Shown: piece by piece, positions 20,471 to 29,085 of the stretch
How positions within the stretch are numbered: position 1 is the first letter of the stretch
Layout of the letters: every line of letters begins with the position of its first letter
Assembly: GCA_002335605.1 (NCBI GenBank)
Contig: BEDY01000007.1
Location: 372,001 to 436,000, forward strand
Source of the DNA: Prillingera fragicola
Lineage: Eukaryota; Basidiomycota; Tremellomycetes; Trichosporonales; Trichosporonaceae
DNA: 64,000 nt
Direction of reading: 5' to 3'
Notes under the pieces: model-generated
Databases searched by the model: none
Told to the model about the DNA's origin: nothing
The model's input: the letters and a program-made list of their open reading frames with translations, nothing else
Made by a program: the position numbers and the translations under genes

Positions 20471-21916
20471 ATGCGCTTCGCCCTCCGCTCGTTCTCTCGC
20501 GCCGCCTTGACTCGCCCAGTGGCCGCCCGGTCTCTTGGCTTCAAGACGTACGTCCATTCTCTCTTGAACCGTTCTAACATCCCAGAACCATGAGCTACGC
20601 TACCGCTTCTGCTATCCCCGCAGACGTCATCCCTCTCACCCAGGCCCACAAGGACGCCGTCCTGGCCACGGCCCCGGTGATGGCGCAGTACGGTGTCCAG
20701 ATCACGACCGAGATGTACAACGTAGGTGCCTCACTGCCGCCAGCACTGACAACCAGAACATGCTCAAGAACAACACCCCTCTCAAGGACATTTTCTCCCA
20801 CACTGCCCAGACCACTGGTCTCCAGCCCCTTGCCCTAGCCCAGTCGGTGCACGCCTACGCCGCCAACATCAACGACCTCACGCCGTTGCTCCCCGTCGTG
20901 ATCCGTATCGCTGAGAAGCACGCAGCTCTGGGCGTCAAGGCCGAGCACTATGGCGTTGTCGCCGAGAACCTCATGGCTGCCATCACCACTGTGCTGGGCG
21001 ACGCGTTCACCCCAGAGCTCCAGACAGCCTGGTATCATGTAAGTGCACAAGACGCCGGTCACAACTGACGCCCCAGGCCTACTGGCAGCTCGCCAAGATC
21101 TTCATCGACGTTGAGGCCGACATGTACGCCAAGGCCCCCTGGGCAGGCTGGAAGGACTTTACGCTCACCAACCTCGTGGATGAGTCTGGGACCATGGCGT
21201 CATTCATCCTGACTCCCAACGACAAGTCCATGCTCCCCCTCAAGCCCTACAAGCCCGGCCAGTTCATCACCGTCCGGGTCTGGGTCGACGAGCTCGGCTG
21301 CTACCAGAACCGCCACTACTCGCTTTCCGACAGCCCCTCGCCCGACCACTACCGCATCACCGTCAAGCGCGAGGACGCCCTAAGCACTTTCCCAGCCGGT
21401 CTCGTGTCGTCGCGCCTCCACGCCCTCGACGTGGGAAGTGTCGTCCATGCATCCTTCCCCGCGGGATCCTTTGTGCTGCCCGACCCCATGCCCGAGAACA
21501 TTGTCCTCCTCAGCGCCGGGGTGGGCATTACCCCCAACCTGGCGATTCTCAACACGATCGCTGCGTCCGATATGGCTTCTGGACCCAACATCTCGTGGAT
21601 CCAGGGTGTGCGCTCGGGGGCAGAGCATGTGTTCAAAAAGCACGTCGCTGGGATCGTCGACCGGTCAGACGGCAAGGTCACCCAGGCGGCATACTATTCG
21701 CAGGAGAAGCCTTCGGGCGAGGAAGCCGATATTCACGCTGGTCGTATCAATGTCAAGGCGCTCGACAAGGACCTGCTGGCGCTGCAGGACCCCAAGGCGC
21801 AGTACTTTGTCTGCGGCCCCGGATCATTCATCACCGACGTGGCCAAGGACCTCGAGAGTCTTGGTGTCGACGAGAGCCGAATTACCTTTGAGGCGTTCCA
21901 CCAGGGTGACGTTTAG
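20471..21916 (+). CDS. YHB1: Flavohemoglobin (nitric oxide dioxygenase) with mitochondrial-type presequence
   Basis: Four exons: 20471-20547, 20586-20721, 20757-21038, 21077-21916; 444 aa. Exon 1 encodes MRFALRSFSRAALTRPVAAR, basic and free of acidic residues, a typical mitochondrial presequence. A second in-frame ATG opens exon 2 (ccATGAGCTACG), so a cytosolic form could arise from residue 28. The globin domain holds NMLKNNTPLKDIFSH and IAEKHAALGVKAEHYGVV. The FAD domain carries GQFITVRVW and NRHYSLSDSP, and the NAD domain GVGITPNLAIL and FVCGPGSF. These enzymes convert NO and O2 to nitrate with NAD(P)H, protecting from nitrosative stress. All key blocks are present, so it should be active. 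Confidence 0.95.
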
Positions 21917-22731
21917 GTGCTTAGGAAGACGTGGAAGAAGATCTGATAGTGTGTATGTATAATGTTTAATAGTCCAAGGTGGAATGGATACGACAACCTC
22001 AGCGTGTAATCTTTGTATTGCCAGGCACTGATTGTCGGATCTAGCTCGGCTCCCTACAGTGTACTGCAGGAAGACAACCCAGATACCCTTGCATTCAGCG
22101 CACCATCACATCGAAGACAAGATTGGCACTGGCCAAGGCTGCAGCAGAGAAAGTACTGACTCTGTATTTGTTGATGCAGGGGAGCAGGGTGTGGACTGCA
22201 GTGACTTGAGCACCGGTGTCGATGAAACAGCGCTGATCGCACGTGTGATCTTGCTCACATCACATCAATCACTCGTCAATGCCGTCAGCACAACCCTCGC
22301 ACCCGGCATGGAAAGGGGGACTGGCAGAAGCATCTTCGGGAACAGCTCCATTGACAACACTTCTCCAAGGTGGATGTAAAGAGTGCAAGGCTGAGGCGCC
22401 AACCAGCCACCACGGCGTTCCATGCTGCACACTCTGTGAGGGTACGCTATCCTCCCTCAGAAGCTGTGCTTGTTTGTAAATACACATGTACCGTCTCCGG
22501 ATGGCTGGCCCAAGGGCCGGGCGTGGTCCTGCAATAAGTACATGATGTGGCGAGTGCCTGTTGCTTCTGATCTCCGTATGACCAGGTCCCAGGCCAGGGG
22601 GTGCAGCTGTCATTGGCCGTGATGGACATGATATGCACCCGTGAGGCTGTTGCGACTTGTGGTGTGCACGAGAAAGAAAAACCTGCATGAATCCCCACGA
22701 CTACACGGCACCTAGGGTCAAAACAAACCCC
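21917..22731. other. Intergenic
   Basis: 815 bp between the converging flavohemoglobin gene and the first CC-tail gene. Only short motif-free ORFs. No relic of the CC-tail family recognised here. Confidence 0.45.
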
Positions 22732-23064
22732 CTACAACACGGCGAGCACGGCGCAAGCTCCAGCCGCAACGACGCCAACGACCCCACGCCAGCCAAAGAC
22801 CATCCCGGCCGCGGCATTGGGAACGTCGGCCTCGAGCTTGCCAGTCTCATTGGCGGGCACGCCGAGGTTGGTGTAGCACTTTGTCCACTGGTCGACCCAG
22901 GCGCTGTCGCCGACTTTGGGCGCCACGCAGAGCTCCCAGGTGTTGATCTGTTTGCCGCCCGGATAGGTCACTTTCGAGTCGACGGGGATGAGCTGCCCGT
23001 TTGTCAGGCTGCAGCATGCGCGCGTCGTGGCCGTGTCGTTCAGGTAGTAGATGTCGCGCTTCAT
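22732..23064 (-). CDS. CC-tail family small membrane protein A
   Basis: Single exon, 110 aa, starting at ATG 23064 to align with its paralogs (MKRDIYYLNDTATT). An upstream in-frame ATG at 23148 would add 28 residues without a signal peptide. It shows an Asn sequon (NDT) then CC at residues 17-18. A third Cys follows in WELCVAPK and a fourth in WVDQWTKC. A second sequon (NET) precedes the 20-residue hydrophobic end GWRGVVGVVAAGACAVLAVL, after which the protein stops. I do not recognise the family. The tail could be a tail-anchor or a GPI signal; absence of a signal peptide favours the former. It lies first in the 22.7-28.1 kb cluster, oriented opposite to C and D. Confidence 0.7.
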   Translation of the reverse strand: MKRDIYYLNDTATTRACCSLTNGQLIPVDSKVTYPGGKQINTWELCVAPKVGDSAWVDQWTKCYTNLGVPANETGKLEADVPNAAAGMVFGWRGVVGVVAAGACAVLAVL

Positions 23065-24157
23065 CGTGAAGGTGGTGTTGAAGAGTTGGTGCTGGGGATG
23101 GAGGGTAGACAAGGTTTTTATTAACGTCCTCTTATGCATGTCTGGCATGCCATCCGTGGCTTGGCTCTTTGTCTTCCCGGCTCGTATGAATGTGCTTTGC
23201 GAACACGCTGGTCAATGCTCGAGGGCTGTGGAAGCCACCTCCCTGATAATACATTGTTGGGTCGAGCGTTGTCGGGCCGTTATGCGAGGCAGTGCTGGTG
23301 GCGCTCACAGTGGATCAGTGGTAGGCACGATAGCCAGTACGCTCTGCGCGACTGATCATACGCCAGAGCAGGGTCGCGGCGGTGGCGTAAATAGACGCCT
23401 GCACGTCTCTGCGGATGGATAACGACCATGCGGCGTCTGGCGGGGCTGTGTCGGCTGCCTGAAAGCGGGCCGATTACACGGCAGCCAGCATCATTGTTGG
23501 CGTCGCGATGTGCGCCGATCTTCGGTATTGTTGGCGTACGCGCCTCAAACGGTCGAGACGAGGAATGCAAAAGCGCCGTGAATCGAAGCCCTGGGACATT
23601 GTTGACAAGAGGCCCTGGCGTAGCGACAACGGCCCGGCCAATGGCGCGCTTGCACCTTCTTCCGGGTCGGCCGGACGTGCCTAAGACTGTCTGATCACGG
23701 CTGACTCCTGGCACTGGCGGTGAGCTCTACGGGGACCTGGGGAGGTCCCTTCCACATAAAGCCAGCACAGCTCTAGCACATATGTACAGATTGCATGGGT
23801 GATTCCAGCCCGGCACGTGAACGATGGCTGGGATCAGGCGCGTCGGCATTGTGAGGTGGTGGCCGGCCTTGGTCATGTTGTGAGGAGGTGATTTGCATAG
23901 ACGAAAGGTCAGTTCTACTGAACCTGTAAGCCGGCAGGAGCGACTCAAACAGGTAATACATGTGGCGTGTGTTTCGGCTAGTTAACATTGGCATGCAAAG
24001 GTCCGCGGATCACGGCAGGCGCGAACTGGCTCCCCAGCATCAGCAGTCGGCACGCTCATCGTAGAGCATTGTTTCGACTGGTTCGGAGAGACTTGAACCA
24101 GACGAAGTTTCTCCTCCTCCCTCGGCACCCCAGTTAAATCGTAGCGTGCTTCCTCAC
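23065..24157. other. Intergenic within the CC-tail cluster
   Basis: 1.1 kb between copies A and B. GC-rich, with no tail-like hydrophobic relic found in either strand by eye. Confidence 0.4.
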
Positions 24158-24469
24158 CTACAACGCTGTCAGGACGGCAGCCGCCACTGCGCCAGTAACG
24201 CCGAGTATGCCCCGCCAACCCAAGGCCGTCCCCAGCGCGCCGCTGGGATCGGGCACGTCGGGGGCCGGGGGATGGATCAGCTTCTCGTCATGTGCGCAGC
24301 CCAAGAATATGTCTGCCCAAGCAGTGTTGTTGGGATCGGGTGGGTAGCAGACTGAAGTGACGTTGTAGTCGGGAAACTTTGCAGGATCGTATCGGCCGCC
24401 ATTCTTCTGGCAGCACATTTCGACCGCCGTGCTGTTCGCAAACGAGTACCAAGGAGCGAGGCCTTTCAT
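24158..24469 (-). CDS. CC-tail family small membrane protein B
   Basis: Single exon, 103 aa, ATG at 24469. Begins MKGLAPWYSFANSTAVEMCC, so the aromatic-sequon-CC order is kept (NST, CC at 19-20). Cys 3 lies in VTSVCYPPDPNNT and Cys 4 in WADIFLGC. The C-terminal hydrophobic segment reads GWRGILGVTGAVAAAVLTAL. The 'GWRG(V/I)(V/L)GV' start of the tail is shared with copy A only, making A and B the closest pair. A TATATAG box is 72 bp before the ATG, so there is no room for a hidden signal-peptide exon. A Pro-rich linker (PPAPDVPDPSG) separates the Cys region from the tail. Confidence 0.7.
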   Translation of the reverse strand: MKGLAPWYSFANSTAVEMCCQKNGGRYDPAKFPDYNVTSVCYPPDPNNTAWADIFLGCAHDEKLIHPPAPDVPDPSGALGTALGWRGILGVTGAVAAAVLTAL

Positions 24470-24540
24470 TGTGGATTGGGTGTGTGGGGAGTGCAAGGTT
24501 GTAGAGTTGAGTACTCTGCTGTGCGCTCCACTCGTCCTTG

Positions 24541-24547
24541 CTATATA
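24541..24547 (-). promoter_or_regulatory. TATA box of CC-tail copy B
   Basis: TATATAG on the minus strand, 72 bp before the ATG at 24469. Confidence 0.5.
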
Positions 24548-24835
24548 CTATGAGCCCCCGCCTTCAGGCAGAGCCAACGTCATAGGCGGCTCCGACGGAA
24601 CTGGCGCGCCGTAAGGGCTCCGAGGCAGCGTGCTCCATGTTCCCTGTGGAGGGAGGACACCAAACCCCGGTGCCGGCGGCTGAGGTACTAGCGTGGCAAG
24701 GTACCGTGCTCGTGGTGCAGGGTGGCCATCTGTGCGACGGCGAGATAAACGGGGAGAGAGAGAGAGAGTACGCAAACAACGAACACAATAGCTGGTCTGC
24801 GTCATCAACTATAGTGGTGCTTGAACAGATATACC

Positions 24836-24844
24836 TCACGTGAC
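24836..24844. promoter_or_regulatory. TCACGTGAC box between CC-tail copies B and C
   Basis: Same core as in other promoters of the window; about 370 bp upstream of B and 480 bp upstream of C. Confidence 0.4.
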
Positions 24845-25273
24845 TGTAAGCAGCATGTCGATCTTCGCGTACCTCCGTCGATCCATCTCTGCCGGCTGCG
24901 GATCAGATCAGCCAACGATGCAGCATGCTTGGCTTGGTTTACGCGACACCAACACGAGCTACAGTAGTGTCAGCAAGGCTACACCTGCCGCAGCTTGTAG
25001 CCCAATCGCAGCCACACCCCAGCCGATCCCTGCACGTGCATACCATGAACGGACATGCTCTGCCAATCCTCGATAGCGGTGTCGTAAACAGGACCACAAG
25101 CAGGGTTGTCGTATCGAGGCACCATGATAGTGCATCTTGGTTGCAAAGGTAGTGTATCATCTTTCAGAAAAACCCTGGCACTCCGGCGGAAAGGATGTTG
25201 TAAGCCCAGGAGCCGCTCACGCTACGCATAGTCTATGTTATGCCTGTGACTTTTATTGACACTGGGACTTTGT

Positions 25274-25280
25274 TATATAA
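25274..25280 (+). promoter_or_regulatory. TATA box of CC-tail copy C
   Basis: TATATAA, 46 bp before the ATG at 25327. Confidence 0.6.
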
Positions 25281-25326
25281 CTTTGCATACGAGACGCATC
25301 TCATCCCCAGCAATCACTCTCTAACA

Positions 25327-25737
25327 ATGCCGTCCCGATTCTACTGGTGGAGCGGCAACGACACCGTCACGACCACCTGCTGCAAGGCAGGCAACGCGAC
25401 CCTCGTAGCAGCCACCGCCATGAGTTCACCAAACACCACCGTGGCCAACACGAAAGAGCGCAGCGTAGTCTGCATCGCTCCGAAAGACTACAACGACAAC
25501 CTGAGCGGCAAAAACTTGGACCAGTGGAAAACCTGGTGGGAGAAGTGCGGCGTCGAGCACCGAAAGAGCGCATCAGACATGGGAAGCGTGCAGGTGCCGT
25601 ATAACGAGTCCGAGCCTGAGCCGACGCCGGTGGATGGGCCGCAGCCTGTCAATGCAGCAGCTTGTGACAAGGTGGGTCGCCTAGGGTTGCTGGCGGTGCT
25701 GGGCAGTGTGGCGTGTGCGGTGCTGGCGGCGCACTAG
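25327..25737 (+). CDS. CC-tail family small membrane protein C
   Basis: Single exon, 136 aa. Starts MPSRFYWWSGNDTVTTTCC; the YWW motif is shared with copy D and the NDT sequon plus CC (18-19) with A. Further sequons (NAT, NTT) occur in the Cys2-Cys3 interval. Cys 3 is in SVVCIAPK and Cys 4 in LDQWKTWWEKCGVEH. A Pro/Glu linker (SEPEPTPVDGPQP) leads to AAACDKVGRLGLLAVLGSVACAVLAAH, the hydrophobic end, interrupted here into its linker (AAACDK) and tail (from VGRLG). The TATA box at 25274 restricts the transcript start, so the N-terminus as given is probably complete. Function unknown. Confidence 0.75.
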   Translation: MPSRFYWWSGNDTVTTTCCKAGNATLVAATAMSSPNTTVANTKERSVVCIAPKDYNDNLSGKNLDQWKTWWEKCGVEHRKSASDMGSVQVPYNESEPEPTPVDGPQPVNAAACDKVGRLGLLAVLGSVACAVLAAH

Positions 25738-25952
25738 TGCCTGCACTTCGAGCTATAGGGCAACACCGAATGACGACGCCGAAGCCGAATGCCAGCGACC
25801 GATATCTCTCGGCATTGTTTGCCCTCCGCTGCTCCGATGGAAACGACGTCACAGACACTGGTAGACCTCTGCTATGTATACTTAAGAATGTGGAACTATG
25901 CCTGTTTGAACATTTCATACTCCCCCTTGCCATTATTGCCATCCTTACAAAG

Positions 25953-26327
25953 ATGCCAGTTCGATCCTACTGGTGGTTTGCAGCCTACGACGACAACGCG
26001 ACTTTTGAATGTTGCACCAGCCCAAACACGCTGTACGACACGTCCAGTCTCGGAGTTTCAAATGCGACTTTTACAAGCGACAAGCTGTGGACGGCGACAA
26101 TTGCCTGCGCTCCCGCTGCAAGTAATGAGTCTCAGTGGGAAAGCTATTGGACGGAGTGCGGCGTGAAGCATGGGTTTGGGAAGAACGCTTCGCAGAATCT
26201 GAGTATCGACACTGATACGGCTAAGGAGCATCACGTATCCGCTGCTGGTAGACGGCAGCTAGGCTTGCTGAGCATCATGGCCATTCTTGGCAGTGTCGCC
26301 TGTACGGTGTTTGCATCTTCACAGTGA
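25953..26327 (+). CDS. CC-tail family small membrane protein D
   Basis: Single exon, 124 aa, ATG at 25953, 215 bp after the end of copy C in the same direction. It opens MPVRSYWWFAAYDDNATFECC (CC at 20-21, written here as the full diagnostic stretch minus later residues). Cys 3 lies in TATIACAPAA and Cys 4 in QWESYWTECGVKHG, closely following copy C. Sequons: NAT, NES, NAS, NLS. The hydrophobic end reads LGLLSIMAILGSVACTVFAS. C and D are probably a tandem duplication. A weak TATA-like TATGTATA precedes at 25873. The decayed copy directly downstream is most similar to this gene. Confidence 0.75.
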   Translation: MPVRSYWWFAAYDDNATFECCTSPNTLYDTSSLGVSNATFTSDKLWTATIACAPAASNESQWESYWTECGVKHGFGKNASQNLSIDTDTAKEHHVSAAGRRQLGLLSIMAILGSVACTVFASSQ

Positions 26328-26452
26328 TAAGTACTACATACGCCGTCTGCAACCAACATAGCAATGGAAGACAGGACCACATGCCTCAGCAAGATGGATC
26401 ATTGCTTTCCTCGGTGATGTGCCACCCCAATTCAGTCCGCTAGCTGCTAGTG
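26328..26452. other. Short spacer before the decayed copy
   Basis: Contains an in-frame ATG at 26417 that meets a TAG after eight codons, consistent with loss of the N-terminal part of the downstream relic. Confidence 0.4.
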
Positions 26453-26731
26453 ACGTTAGCTTGGAGGCCATCATATGCAAATGTCACCTGTCCCAGCACC
26501 ATAGCCTGCCTCACCAGACCAGGCGCCAATCTCTCCGCGTGAAACGAACAGTGGAATATGTGCAGGGTCGCGCACGGCTTACCGAGCGGTGATACGGGAC
26601 AGATGGCGGTTGCCATATCTGCATGTGAAAGGCACGTCGGTCGGTTGAGCGTACTGGCACTCATCGGAGGAGTTGCTTGTGCGGTGCTTGCGTTGTCGTC
26701 GTGGTGTGGATTGAGAGATTCCTATCTTTAG
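26453..26731 (+). pseudogene. Decayed copy of the CC-tail family
   Basis: One continuous frame carries recognisable family parts: YANVTC (sequon and a single Cys in place of CC), TIAC as in copy D, an in-frame TGA at 26540-26542, then NEQW...C-x-V-x-HG (compare NESQW...CGVKHG in D). It ends ISACERHVGRLSVLALIGGVACAVLA, shown here in parts: ISACERHVGRL and SVLALIGGVACAVLA (compare AAACDKVGRL and GLLAVLGSVACAVLA in C). The start codon region is missing and the Cys2-Cys3 interval is shortened. I read this as a pseudogene from a third tandem duplication of the C/D type. Not part of any long ORF, so it would be missed by ORF calling. Confidence 0.65.
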
Positions 26732-27692
26732 CCACAGCGGCTTGTAGTGCTACGTCTTCGGCGAATGACATGTACAACTCTCTGGAGATTGTCAAGTGAC
26801 CGCTTTGGTCTTAAGCTGCACTGCATGCATGCGCTCATCCAGGTAGACGGATGCCGGTGCCCAGTATTATCGGCGTCAATTGTGTCGATCACACAATTGT
26901 CAGAGGCAGATTAGATAAGGGCATACTGTCCATCACCCTCGTCACTCCCCGTCAACGTCCTGGTCACTCTGCCGGGTAGCTGCATCCTTCAACGAGCACT
27001 CCATCCTTGCGTTTCAAGCAAAGGTCGCAGAAGCACTATGGTTGCTGCTCTCATACACTGCATTGGAGTCGGAGATAGTTCCGTCACCATGTGCCTTCCA
27101 GGAACTCAGTGCCGAAACGACCTGCCCAAGTGTCGATGCTGGAGACATGCAATTGCACAACGGCGAGCAAAGCCTCACTGATGATTCGCAAGCCGCTCCC
27201 AGCATCATTTTCAGGAGGGTAATATGTATACCTCAACGGCCACTACTTGGCAGAGTGACAGCGGCGCTTACCGCTGGACACTAGGAGCAGTGCGGCCACA
27301 CGCCAGTCCATCTCTCGAGCGGTGGTGCACAATGCGCATGTTCAGATTCACTTCCAAGCATCGGGCTACGCATATCGCCCATGCCTGTGACTGTCCCAGA
27401 TCACGATGAGGTTAGAGTTGTAGTTGTGCGTCGAAGATGATCACCACATGTCCTTTCCTAGTTATGTGCCGGCACAATGGGTATTACGGCATCTTCAATT
27501 AGCCGCCCTGTCCCCACTCAACCCATCACCCCTCGCACGACCATGCAAGCTGGTCGCAAGACCAACACAGACAGTAGAACCCAAAATGACAGTATATGCA
27601 TAGCGCTCCAGCGCACACAGTAGGACAACAGTATACACGAAAACCCAAAAGAAAAGAGATACAGACCCGCGAACCGGCGCGGTGGGGGGCAT
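26732..27692. other. Intergenic within the CC-tail cluster
   Basis: About 960 bp between the decayed copy and copy E. Short ORFs only; no further relic is convincing. Confidence 0.4.
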
Positions 27693-28109
27693 CTAGAGCG
27701 CCGTGAGGACGGCAACGGCGGCAGCGCTGATGGCAGCCAGAGTCGACAACTTGCCAAACTGCAAGGAAGCACCCGAGCCGGCGGCGCCTGCTGACGTGCT
27801 TGCGTTCGCAGGCGTGGGGCTGGCCGAGAGGGGTGGGGCGAGGGTGTAGGCGAGGACCTTTGCGTCGCCGCCCTTGCCGTTGACGCAGGTGGTGAAGCCG
27901 CCGACGATGCTGGTGTTGCTGCTCGAGGTGGTGTTGGGAGACGCGGCGGTGAGGTTGCAGAGGGACTCTGGCTCTGTAAAGTTCTTGCCGATTGTGAGGG
28001 ATTCAAACAGCAAGTGAACGTTGTAGACGAGCTCAGCGGAAATGTTGGCGCAGCAGGCCGTGGTGAGGTTGTCGTTGCCGTTGGCGAAACCGAGAGCTTG
28101 GGCGGACAT
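27693..28109 (-). CDS. CC-tail family small membrane protein E (divergent)
   Basis: Single exon, 138 aa, ATG at 28109. The frame continues upstream to an ATG at 28250, but that segment (HRAASFFQPLTLSSP) looks like CT-rich leader. N-terminus MSAQALGFANGNDNLTTACC keeps the sequon-CC arrangement (NLT, CC at 19-20). Cys 3 is in PESLCNLT and Cys 4 in GGFTTCVNGK, with a longer Cys2-Cys3 interval and no Trp before Cys 4. The linker is Ala/Ser/Thr/Pro-rich with many sequons. The tail is FGKLSTLAAISAAAVAVLTAL. It is the most diverged member, but gene size, order of features and tail ending (AVLTAL, as in B) support membership. Confidence 0.6.
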   Translation of the reverse strand: MSAQALGFANGNDNLTTACCANISAELVYNVHLLFESLTIGKNFTEPESLCNLTAASPNTTSSSNTSIVGGFTTCVNGKGGDAKVLAYTLAPPLSASPTPANASTSAGAAGSGASLQFGKLSTLAAISAAAVAVLTAL

Positions 28110-29085
28110 TGTAGAGACGGTGGGGGGGGGTGAATGAATGTGAGTGAGTGGAGAAGAGAGAGTGAGAGGTTGGAAGAAGGAGGCTGCTCGGTGCTTGTTG
28201 ATGTAGGAAGAAGTATTTTTCATGTGCTCGGCGCTCGGCGCTCGGCGCACACCGCCCGGCTCAATGCAGCAGGTCGCCGTTCCGACTGGGGAATGTCTTT
28301 GGGGGTAAGGAGGCGTTCCGAAGCCTGGATCCAGTCATGAAAATACCAGGTGGGGGTGGAAGAAGAGGAACGAGGGTCAAGCAGGATTGTGCCTGAAGAA
28401 GTAAGTAAAAGAAGAGGTAAATTCTCCTCTCTCGGGTACTGGGGGTGGGGCTACGAGCTGCCGCGGTTTATCCATCCACTGCATAGCAGGCTGATAAGAG
28501 GACCCCCTTTTTACGAGCCGCAGATCCAGGCCCTATCCTTTCCGACTGGAGAGATTAGATGGGGATAGAACTCTGTATCGCGCCGCTGCTCACGCGACAC
28601 GTACAGTGCCCCCTTTCCTCACCTTCAGTGACAGAAGGCCGAGTCTGCAGTACCGTCGGCATCATCTGAAGAGTGTAACATTCATAGGTTAGTGGAGAAG
28701 CCATGTCATTACGGCCAGTCCCGAGAGCAACAGCGACTGCTGCCACCACCGGCCTAGACGGACCGACGCATGTTCTCGTCATCCACCATGGGCCACCTCT
28801 CAATAACCCATCTGACAACTCGAACAACGACAATCGCTATGGCTTAGTGGGAAAGCGCCAGGCTCATACTCTGACACCTGGAGATCCCTCGATCGAAACG
28901 AGGTGGCGATAACGTGGATGATTTTCCTTTTTGCCATTGAGGTCGACAGGGAGACGCTCGCACCGCTCCTGACTCTGGATGTTTGTCCCGGCAGGCTCAT
29001 GACCCGTGCAGCTAGGTAGCGCACACTATGATACACTGCATTACCCATCTATACACGAGCTACAACATCTACCCGTCCCTACAGC
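28110..29085. other. Intergenic
   Basis: About 980 bp. Contains three tandem GCTCGGC units (28226-28248) in the upstream part of copy E. No convincing gene. Confidence 0.45.
28226..28248. repeat. Three tandem GCTCGGC units
   Basis: Perfect 7-bp unit at 28226-28232, 28233-28239 and 28240-28246, about 120 bp upstream of the CC-tail copy E start codon. Confidence 0.8.

Larger units (their letters stand above)
24470..25326. other. Divergent spacer between CC-tail copies B and C
   Basis: 857 bp. Holds TATA boxes for both flanking genes, a GA microsatellite near 24757-24769 and a TCACGTGAC box at 24836-24844 near the centre. No gene. Confidence 0.45.

Noticed and set aside
23065..23148. Upstream ATG giving CC-tail protein A 28 more residues
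   Set aside because: The added residues are not a signal peptide and none of the paralogs has a comparable extension.
26440..26664. Minus-strand ORF (74 codons) over the decayed CC-tail copy
   Set aside because: No motif or paralog; the plus strand retains clear family similarity.
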